Positions 57,628 through 64,000 of a DNA stretch of 64,000 bases are shown here, in pieces (the stretch's first letter is position 1; the number at the start of each line of letters is the position of its first letter). The DNA is taken from positions 419,501 through 483,500 of the forward strand of contig NZ_CP119968.1 in NCBI RefSeq assembly GCF_032163395.1. Reading direction: 5' to 3'. The stretch is from Gloeocapsopsis dulcis (lineage in GTDB: Bacteria > Cyanobacteriota > Cyanobacteriia > Cyanobacteriales > Chroococcidiopsidaceae). The translations under genes and the position numbers were made by a program. The notes under the pieces are model-generated. The model searched no databases, was not told where the DNA came from, and was given only the letters and a program-made list of their open reading frames with translations.

Positions 57628-57711
57628 ATGCAGGCAGTTAAACGAGTGAGTGCGATCGCACTCCAACCTCAAACAATGACAGATTTACCCATCCAAGACG
57701 AAGAAGAGTAG
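57628..57711 (+). CDS. Possible 27-residue peptide, uncertain
   Basis: ATG 57628 to TAG 57711 encodes 27 residues ending in TDLPIQDEEE. No clear ribosome-binding site. A hairpin with a CTTTT tail follows at 57752-57788, which is the only sign of a transcription unit. It may also be the 5' remnant of a decayed gene, because the same frame continues past the TAG for 12 codons (DKFLRIWEGG) to a TAA. Confidence 0.25.
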   Translation: MQAVKRVSAIALQPQTMTDLPIQDEEE

Positions 57712-57751
57712 GATAAATTTCTGCGTATTTGGGAAGGTGGAGCTTAAACTA

Positions 57752-57788
57752 CCCGCGCTATAACTTTAATAAATTTAACGCGGGCTTT
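57752..57788 (+). terminator. Terminator-like hairpin
   Basis: CCCGCG and CGCGGG form a 6-bp GC stem (57752-57757 and 57779-57784) followed by CTTTTGGG. It could end transcripts of the hydrolase gene, 190 bases upstream, or of the short frame at 57628. Confidence 0.4.
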
Positions 57789-57807
57789 TGGGTTGCTGAA
57801 ATTTCTA

Positions 57808-57969
57808 TCAATCAGCAGGGGCATCACTCGTTCTGGGAACCTCCGACTCTTCTGAGATAGGATCTTCTGGATTTTCGCTGTCATCAGAAGCAGTAGCGTC
57901 AACTTCTACCTCTTGTGCCATTTTTTGTTTACTTTCAGGGGAAACTTCCCTTTGATTTTGGTTTGTCAT
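57808..57969 (-). CDS. Small acidic protein, 53 residues, unannotated by length filters
   Basis: The ATG at 57969 is preceded by AGGAGG at four bases, a perfect Shine-Dalgarno. The protein (MTNQNQREVSPESKQKM...) is hydrophilic and strongly acidic (EVEVDATASDDSENPEDP), with no hydrophobic core, so it is probably disordered. It follows the beta-propeller gene by 75 bases on the same strand. Function unknown. Confidence 0.7.
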   Translation of the reverse strand: MTNQNQREVSPESKQKMAQEVEVDATASDDSENPEDPISEESEVPRTSDAPAD

Positions 57970-58043
57970 AACTCCTCCTATTTTAAAAGCCTTCTAAAAA
58001 ATTGTTGGTGACTGCTTGAAACCTTGTAGCCAAGCAATGATTA

Positions 58044-59006
58044 TTATGAAAAGCCCACGCAGCGGATTGGAGGAAGCCCTGACGCAAGCTGCTTCCATGT
58101 TAAACCAGCATCCTCTGACACAAAGAGTTGACCATCGCTCGTGCCAAAAGCAGCCTTATCCTTTAGTGTAGCAAGGCTTCCCGTGTTGATGTTGTCTGAA
58201 AACCATTGCGGCAAACCTTGCTCGCACTTCTCAAATGTCCCTGGTTGGTCGAGCACTCGCCGATAAATTGCTGCCTTAGCACCCGATGGACCAAGCGAGG
58301 TACTCATCAAGATTGTCTTGTCGCAAACAGCTACAGCACGAGAGTAGGTGGCGTGCAGGTTGGCTTGATCGAAGCTCCACGAATCCCCTCCATTTATGCT
58401 AATTGCCAGTCCTTTTGCTGTAGCTGCTAGTACTAAACCAGGACGTTCCGGAACAGTTAGCACTTGATGGACATCCGAGTGCAGGTCGATAGTTGGCTGC
58501 CACGAGTGTCCGCGATCTTTGGAGCGCAAGATGCCGCCGACATGTACGTTCGTGTAAAGCTCGCCTGAGTGCCCTACCGCAAGAGAGCGAACCGCTGGCG
58601 AACCACCCCAAGGAGTATACCACTCGTCTCTTCCTGGGGCTAAGTCAAAGCTATTGATGAATTCAATACTCCCATGGGCAAGCCATAGAAGATGAGCTTG
58701 TGATGTACCAACAAGAACTTTTCCGTTAAGTGGCTGAATGCAATTAAGTTGCAAATCTTGGATAGTTGAGGCTACCACTTGCCACTCACCACGATCGCCG
58801 CGATGCCATACTGATTTGCGATCAACCACCACCCACAGTCCATTGAGACTTGGGGCAATAGCAGTGATATTGTGACCCTCCAGTTCAATCCTCTGCTCAG
58901 ATTTCGAGAACGATAATAAGCCTTTGTTTGTTCCTACTATTAGTGGCTCATCATGGCTGGCATCAACTTCAGACGATGCCATTGTTTGTTGAACAAATCC
59001 AGTCAT
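58044..59006 (-). CDS. Beta-propeller protein with BNR/sialidase-like repeats
   Basis: A protein of 320 residues. Aspartate-box (BNR) motifs SKDRGHSW, SINGGDSW and SEDAGLTW (S-x-D-x-G-x-x-W) recur among short beta-sheet blades. No signal peptide or catalytic domain was found. The layout resembles photosynthesis-assembly factor Ycf48 and WD40/BNR-type glycosidase folds, but Ycf48 proteins carry a lipoprotein signal, absent here. Likely a cytoplasmic protein-protein or ligand-binding propeller. It precedes the small acidic gene. Confidence 0.8.
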   Translation of the reverse strand: MTGFVQQTMASSEVDASHDEPLIVGTNKGLLSFSKSEQRIELEGHNITAIAPSLNGLWVVVDRKSVWHRGDRGEWQVVASTIQDLQLNCIQPLNGKVLVGTSQAHLLWLAHGSIEFINSFDLAPGRDEWYTPWGGSPAVRSLAVGHSGELYTNVHVGGILRSKDRGHSWQPTIDLHSDVHQVLTVPERPGLVLAATAKGLAISINGGDSWSFDQANLHATYSRAVAVCDKTILMSTSLGPSGAKAAIYRRVLDQPGTFEKCEQGLPQWFSDNINTGSLATLKDKAAFGTSDGQLFVSEDAGLTWKQLASGLPPIRCVGFS

Positions 59007-59268
59007 ATCCAGACTTCCTTTCCCTGTTGCTCAAGTTTTCTTGAACAAGAGAGAGTTAAAGGGTTGACTTTTTCAATATATTTCTTCAATTTCTATTATA
59101 AGAGCTAAGCTGTTAAGTCAATTTCTGGATGATCGCGTTACAGAATGTGCGATCGCTTCTGACATCACCAAGCATCAGTTTTAATCTTCTGATAGAGGTT
59201 TGTTAAAGTTCTTGTGGGATTTGTAGAGAGTGGTCTGCGATCGCACTCAAAATCCTAGAGGTAACTAT

Positions 59269-62200
59269 ATGGCAGCGGTTAATCTTTCTCAAGACGGTTA
59301 CTCGCAAAACTTTGATTCTCTAATTAACTCTGGTTCTGCAACTTGGGTTGATGATACTACTATTCCAGGTTGGTACACAGCTAGAACTGGAACTGGAACA
59401 AGTATTGTTGCATCTACGGGAAGTAGTAATACAGGAAATCTCTATAGTTTTGGTTTAGCAAGTAATAGCGATCGCGCTTTAGGTTCGATTGGTTCGGGAA
59501 ATGCAGCGGCAGGCGATTTCTATTGGGGAGTGCGATTAGTTAACAATACGAATCAAACGATTACTGGATTAGATATTGGTTACTTTGGCGAACAATGGCG
59601 TTTTAGTGGTGTTAATGCCGCCCAAACGGTTGACTTTTCTTACCAAATCGGAGCGCAGAATTTAACTACAGGGAACTGGATTAATTTTGATCCTCTAGAT
59701 TTTACCAGCCCGATTACAAGCGGTACAACTGGGGCGGTTAATGGCAATGCTGATCCTAATCGCACATTTAAATCAGCAACCTTGACAGGTTTAGTGCTTG
59801 AAGCTGAACAAGAAATTTGGTTACGCTGGTTTGACCCCGATCATCCTGGCGCAGATCATGGTTTAGCAATTGATGATTTTACTATTGCAATTAGTGGGCA
59901 GGGCAATCCTGATCCCGATCCTGATCCAGTTGAGCCTGGTGATGTACGGATTTTTGATATTCAAGGTACATCACACCGTTCGCCATTAGAAGGGCAACAA
60001 GTCACGAATGTTCCAGGTATTGTCACAGCGGTTAGAAATAACGGCTTCTACATCCAAGATGCAACAGGTGATAGTAATGATGCGACTTCAGATGGTATTT
60101 TTATCTTTACCTCTTCTGCTCCTGGTGTTGCTGTAGGCGATGAAGTTTTTGCCAGTGGAACTGTAAGTGAGTTTCGTCCAGGTGGTGCGAGTAGTGGTAA
60201 TTTGACAATAACACAGATTGGTGGAGCGGGTAATCCTGCGGCAAATTTTAGTGTGCAATCGCGTGGTAATGCGCTACCAGAATCAACAATTATTGGTTTA
60301 GAAGGAAGAAAGCCACCTACCGAGAGAATCTACGGCAATGCTGTTGGTGGTGATGTCGAAAATCCTGGTAATGAGTTCAATCCGCAACGCAACGGACTCG
60401 ACTTTTATGAAAGTCTAGAAGGAATGCGCGTTCAAGTTGATGGTGGTGTTGTTGTTGGTCCAACGAACCAGTTTAATGAAATTTGGGTATTAGGAGACAA
60501 CGGCGTTGCTGCTACGGGGCGCACTCCTCGCGGTGGTATTGCGATCAGTCCTGATGACTTTAACCCAGAACGCATTCAGATTCAAATTGACCGCACCCTG
60601 ACACCAGGAACTGCACCACAAGTTAATGTTGGCGATCGCTTAGATAGCGTTACTGGCATTATAGATTACAGCTTCGGTAACTTTGAAGTATTAAGTACTG
60701 CTCCTGTGACATCCACACCAGGAGGATTACAGCGCGAAGTGACGACACTAAATCCAGTGGGCGATCACTTAACGGTTGCATCTTATAATATCGAAAACTT
60801 CCATCCTGGTAGTCTTGCATCACAAATTAACGGTATCGCAGGACATATTACACAAAACCTAAAAGCACCAGATATTATTGCCTTACAAGAAGTACAAGAT
60901 AACTCTGGTCCGACAAATAATGGTATTGTAGATGCTTCACAATCGTATCAGGTATTAATTGATGCGATCGCTGCGCGTGGTGGTCCTACATACAAGTTTC
61001 GCGACATTGCCCCTGTAGACAGACAAGACGGCGGACAACCTGGTGGTAATATTCGCGTCGGCTACCTCTACAACCCTGAACGCGTGAACTTTATCGATCG
61101 TCCTGGTGGTACTGCAACAAGTGAAACTACAATCGTTGATGGTCGGCTTTCAGAAAGTCCTGGTAGAGTAGAACCCAACGATCCAGCATTCGAGAATAGC
61201 CGTAAACCTTTAGCTGGTGAGTTTGTTTTTAATGGTCAGCGGTTGTTTTTGATTAACAATCACTTTACCTCGAAAGGTGGTAGCGATCCACTTTTTGGTC
61301 GCTTTCAACCACCAAATAATAATGGAGAAGATGCGCGTACCGAACAAGCACGGATTAATCGGGAGTTTGTTGAAGATATTTTAGCAGCGAATGCGGATGC
61401 GAGAGCGATCGTCCTGGGTGACTTGAATGAATTTCAGTTTTTCCCACCTTTGGAAGTTCTGGAGGGAGGTAGCGAACAAGTTCTCAACAATTTAACTGAA
61501 ACCTTACCAGAAAATGAACGTTATAGCTATATCTTCCAAGGTAATTCCCAAGCCTTGGATCACATCTTAGTTACTGATAGCTTATTACCCAAAGCTGAAT
61601 ACGATATTGTGCATGTCAATGCGGAATTTGTCGATCAAGATAGCGATCACGATCCTTTACTATCACGCTTTGCGCTAGCAAATCCAACTTCAACAGTAGG
61701 TAATTCTCGCTTAGTGTTTGGAACTGCTGGTGATGATGAAATTGCCGCCCAAGGTAGACAAACCATCTTTGCAGGTAATGGTGATGACTTAGTAGGTTCT
61801 GCACCAGGTTCAACTGGTCACAATACCATTAGTGGTGGCTTGGGTAAAGATGAATTGTTTGCTCGCACCAATGATACTTTAATCGGTGGCTTGGGTAATG
61901 ATTATCTGAATGCCGCAGATGGTACGGGTAATAACCGACTATACAGTGGTTTAGGTAATGATACTTTGTTCGCAGGTGGAGCCAATGATAGACTTTACGG
62001 TCAACTTGGTGATGATGTCCTGTATGCTGGTAGCGGTGGTAATTTCCTCAGTGGTGGTTTAGGGAACGATCAGTTTTGGATTACGTTAAATCAACTACCA
62101 GAAACAGCAAACACGATTACTGACTTTAATCTAGGTAATAACGTTATTGGAATTAGTGGAATTGCAGAACTCAATTCGTTTGACGATCTCACAATTGCGC

Positions 62201-62304
62201 AAAGTGGTACTAATACGTTGATTAATGCTTTAGAACAAGATATCGCTGTTCTCACAGGTGTCCAAGCTAGTACACTCAGTAGTAACAGTTTCGTGTTTGC
62301 ATAA
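59269..62304 (+). CDS. Secreted ExeM/NucH-type nuclease with RTX calcium repeats
   Basis: About 1011 residues from the ATG at 59269, preceded by AGAGGT; an upstream ATG at 59230 is less likely. A lectin-like N-terminal domain (about 1-220) is followed by a NucH-type OB-like domain (about 240-400: GTSHRSPLEGQQVTNVPGIV). The endonuclease/exonuclease/phosphatase domain is about 500-795: TVASYNIENF, ALQEVQDNS, GDLNEF and SDHDPLLSRF. C-terminal RTX repeats (about 820-935) of GGLGND type form calcium-binding rolls. A type I secretion signal without cleavable peptide is expected at the C-terminus. It digests extracellular DNA for phosphate or biofilm turnover. No secretion genes are nearby. Confidence 0.93.
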   Translation: MAAVNLSQDGYSQNFDSLINSGSATWVDDTTIPGWYTARTGTGTSIVASTGSSNTGNLYSFGLASNSDRALGSIGSGNAAAGDFYWGVRLVNNTNQTITGLDIGYFGEQWRFSGVNAAQTVDFSYQIGAQNLTTGNWINFDPLDFTSPITSGTTGAVNGNADPNRTFKSATLTGLVLEAEQEIWLRWFDPDHPGADHGLAIDDFTIAISGQGNPDPDPDPVEPGDVRIFDIQGTSHRSPLEGQQVTNVPGIVTAVRNNGFYIQDATGDSNDATSDGIFIFTSSAPGVAVGDEVFASGTVSEFRPGGASSGNLTITQIGGAGNPAANFSVQSRGNALPESTIIGLEGRKPPTERIYGNAVGGDVENPGNEFNPQRNGLDFYESLEGMRVQVDGGVVVGPTNQFNEIWVLGDNGVAATGRTPRGGIAISPDDFNPERIQIQIDRTLTPGTAPQVNVGDRLDSVTGIIDYSFGNFEVLSTAPVTSTPGGLQREVTTLNPVGDHLTVASYNIENFHPGSLASQINGIAGHITQNLKAPDIIALQEVQDNSGPTNNGIVDASQSYQVLIDAIAARGGPTYKFRDIAPVDRQDGGQPGGNIRVGYLYNPERVNFIDRPGGTATSETTIVDGRLSESPGRVEPNDPAFENSRKPLAGEFVFNGQRLFLINNHFTSKGGSDPLFGRFQPPNNNGEDARTEQARINREFVEDILAANADARAIVLGDLNEFQFFPPLEVLEGGSEQVLNNLTETLPENERYSYIFQGNSQALDHILVTDSLLPKAEYDIVHVNAEFVDQDSDHDPLLSRFALANPTSTVGNSRLVFGTAGDDEIAAQGRQTIFAGNGDDLVGSAPGSTGHNTISGGLGKDELFARTNDTLIGGLGNDYLNAADGTGNNRLYSGLGNDTLFAGGANDRLYGQLGDDVLYAGSGGNFLSGGLGNDQFWITLNQLPETANTITDFNLGNNVIGISGIAELNSFDDLTIAQSGTNTLINALEQDIAVLTGVQASTLSSNSFVFA

Positions 62305-62326
62305 TCTCTAGGTTCTGATTAACTTT

Positions 62327-62351
62327 AGGCGATCGCATCCCACGATCGCCT
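62327..62351. terminator. Hairpin built from two inverted HIP1 sites
   Basis: AGGCGATCG-CATCCCA-CGATCGCCT is a perfect 9-bp stem between the convergent nuclease gene and the small exported gene. No T tract follows on either side. It could slow polymerase or mark the 3' ends of both transcripts. Confidence 0.4.
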
Positions 62352-62398
62352 ATTCGCACCACATAAATTCTCAATGGCTTGAAGATATCGCTTTAAGT

Positions 62399-62794
62399 TC
62401 AAAGACAAGATTCGGTTGTCCAGTCTTGAGAACCACGTCCTTGTTGACAGCGCTGTTGTCTACCAGCCCATACCATCCGCCATTGTGATTGATTCGTCAC
62501 TGGCTCAAATTCTACGCGATAGCGCACATCCCGCACGGAATCATCAGGTAAATTATTTTGAGTAATTGTGACGACTTGCTGAGGATTGCTCTCATCAACA
62601 GTTACAGTTTGTTGAAAATTGCCTTCTTGTGGTTCTTGTATTCCAAACGCAGCGATCGCAATTTCTCTAGGATTGCTTCCAGTTAAGTCTGCATTAATTT
62701 GCTCTAAATCAATTGCACTATAATTATCTATTAAAGGCATCATCCCCAATGCCGCACTAACGGCAAATAAAGCAAGTTTACCTTTGCTCTTCAT
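62399..62794 (-). CDS. Small exported protein of unknown function
   Basis: 131 residues from the ATG at 62794 (the longer frame starts at TTG). A hydrophobic N-terminal segment (KLALFAVSAALGMMPLID) fits a signal anchor or signal peptide. The mature part has a polar, Gln- and Asn-rich region and a C-terminal segment with two Cys (QQRCQQGRGSQDWTTESCL), which may form a disulfide. I recognise no family. It is convergent with the nuclease gene. Confidence 0.7.
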   Translation of the reverse strand: MKSKGKLALFAVSAALGMMPLIDNYSAIDLEQINADLTGSNPREIAIAAFGIQEPQEGNFQQTVTVDESNPQQVVTITQNNLPDDSVRDVRYRVEFEPVTNQSQWRMVWAGRQQRCQQGRGSQDWTTESCL

Positions 62795-63143
62795 TCCTCT
62801 CACCAAATAGATGACTACTAAATAATTGACGCTTGCTAGATAAAAATCCTTCCTAAAACTTCATAATGCTTAGAAATTAATTGGTAACTTAAGGATAATT
62901 TGCAACAACCTTCTCTGTACCTTCAATCATTAAACTGAATAAAGACTCAACGGGTAGCGTTTTCTTTCTTACTACTCACGACTAATTTATTAAGTTTGAT
63001 TAAAATTTCAGATTTTTTATCTCTAGCTATTGATATACAAATGTAATTCGTTAATAGCTAGTAGATGAGCATAGCACTTAAAACAACTAAGACTGACAAA
63101 TACATTGTTCTCAATTCAAAGTAGTGTAAAGATAGGAAATAAT
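62795..63143. other. Intergenic region upstream of the catalase-family gene
   Basis: About 350 AT-rich bases between divergent genes. It must hold both promoters. No gene, RNA or repeat was seen. Confidence 0.5.
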
Positions 63144-64000
63144 ATGCAATTTAAAAAAGAAAAACTTGAACTTGGTAAAGAGTATCCTATTGCAGGCGAA
63201 ATAGCAGGTATTAAAGAAATTGAACAAATTAGTATTGAGGCTCTTAAGCAAAGCTATCCAGATAATGTTAGACCTGTGTTACGCGATGCCCATCCTAAGC
63301 ATCATGGCTGTGTTAGAGCAGAATTTATTGTTCATGATGATATTCCAAACGAACTAAAGATTGGGATTTTCAAACAACCTTGCACTTTTACTGCTGGAAT
63401 TCGCTTTTCTAATAATAAAGTACAGGACGATACAAAAAAAGATGTTCGGGGGATGGCAATTAAGCTATTTGGCATAGAAGGAGAAAAGCTGTTAGAACGA
63501 CAAAAAGAGGAAAAAACTCAAGATTTATTATTAATCAATCATCCAGTTTTCTTTATTAAAAATGTTCAAGATTACGTTGAATTCTTTAGATCGAGACAAT
63601 TATCTCAAGGTAATCTACCATTAAAGTTCTTTTTTCTCAATCCCAATCCATTTAAATGGCACTTACAGGAATTTATCATTGGAATGGTAATGCTCAATAA
63701 GAAAGTGAGTAGTCCATTAGCAATTCAATACTGGAGTAGTACGCCTTACAAACTTGGCGATCGCGCCATCAAATTCACAGCCGTACCGAGTTCCAAGAAT
63801 CTCATATCATCAGTTGCTCAAACCCCAGACTATCTACGTCAAGCAATGATTGAGCATCTGAATAATCAAGATGCAAGCTTTGATTTCTTAATTCAGTTGC
63901 AAACAGATGCTAAGAAAATGCCCATTGAAGATCCAAGAGTTGAATGGAAATCACCGTTTCACAAAGTAGCAACAATACAAATCTCTCGCCAGCAATTTGA
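63144..64000 (+). CDS. Catalase-family heme protein, 3' end outside window
   Basis: The ATG at 63144 is preceded by AGGAA at six bases. The 285 visible codons have the catalase-core features: RDAHPKHHGCVRAEF (His54-type distal region and the G-x-V-x-A-x-F strand), GIRFSNNKVQDDTKKDVRGMAI (with the heme-pocket Asn and the RGMA block) and PVFFIKNVQDYVEFFR. The short N-terminus and lack of the full catalase barrel resemble the small catalase-related proteins next to lipoxygenase or allene-oxide-synthase-like enzymes. Peroxide or lipid-hydroperoxide turnover is likely. Confidence 0.85.
   Translation, partial: MQFKKEKLELGKEYPIAGEIAGIKEIEQISIEALKQSYPDNVRPVLRDAHPKHHGCVRAEFIVHDDIPNELKIGIFKQPCTFTAGIRFSNNKVQDDTKKDVRGMAIKLFGIEGEKLLERQKEEKTQDLLLINHPVFFIKNVQDYVEFFRSRQLSQGNLPLKFFFLNPNPFKWHLQEFIIGMVMLNKKVSSPLAIQYWSSTPYKLGDRAIKFTAVPSSKNLISSVAQTPDYLRQAMIEHLNNQDASFDFLIQLQTDAKKMPIEDPRVEWKSPFHKVATIQISRQQF

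Noticed and set aside
61730-62080. Tandem DNA repeats in the nuclease gene
   Set aside because: They are codons of RTX (GGLGND-type) protein repeats, not a DNA element.

Overview
The window looks like a piece of a cyanobacterial chromosome. The HIP1 octamer GCGATCGC recurs throughout, the base composition is moderate, and many genes belong to cyanobacteria-typical families: a Tab2-type protein, an SLH/OprB iron-uptake porin, an AMIN-TonB receptor, two-partner secretion adhesins with the cyanobacterial NPNG/IFG core, DUF29 and DUF6887. The gene set suggests a Chroococcidiopsis/Gloeocapsopsis-like or Nostocales-like organism, but I cannot fix the genus from sequence alone.

Layout. 1-6.2 kb (minus): a two-partner secretion locus (TpsA exoprotein, partial TpsB transporter) and an exported protein of unknown function. 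6.3-15.9 kb: a dispersed palindromic repeat, a fused MFS/spermidine-synthase protein, a Tab2-like protein, a TldE/PmbA protein, an SGNH hydrolase, a ClC channel/transporter with CBS and universal-stress domains, and a FemAB/GNAT-like protein. 16.4-21.5 kb: a heme peroxidase of the animal type, a 759-residue protein that may be a LodA-like quinoprotein oxidase, and an overlapping LodB-like flavoprotein. 21.5-22.6 kb: a cysteine desulfurase. 22.8-33.5 kb: an iron/siderophore island with two exporter-fold ABC half-transporters at its edges, an AraC/PchR-like regulator, an AMIN-TonB receptor, a lipoprotein binding protein and an Apd1-like [2Fe-2S] protein; candidate Fur boxes and a tandem AraC-type operator are visible. 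33.5-37.3 kb: lepA, a lone TnpB element with end hairpins, and an orphan RHH antitoxin-like gene. 37.4-43.2 kb: a PAS-GAF histidine kinase, a small membrane protein, ligA and a GH57 protein. 43.2-55 kb: a two-component system followed by a tightly packed six-gene operon (three glycosyltransferases, an ABC exporter, two APH-fold kinases) and an iron-uptake porin. 55-64 kb: small unknown genes, including a 53-residue acidic protein with a perfect Shine-Dalgarno and a 61-residue protein with its own terminator, a lipase-like hydrolase, a beta-propeller protein, a secreted ExeM-type nuclease with RTX repeats, a small exported protein and a partial catalase-family heme protein.

The best candidates for an undescribed system are (i) the peroxidase / LodA-like / LodB-like trio, which reads like a secreted or cytoplasmic oxidase that makes H2O2 next to a peroxidase that could use it, and (ii) the six-gene glycosyltransferase-ABC-kinase operon, whose two kinases both carry Gln where the Brenner motif normally has Asn. 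Both assignments are inferences from motifs and gene order; no searches were run.
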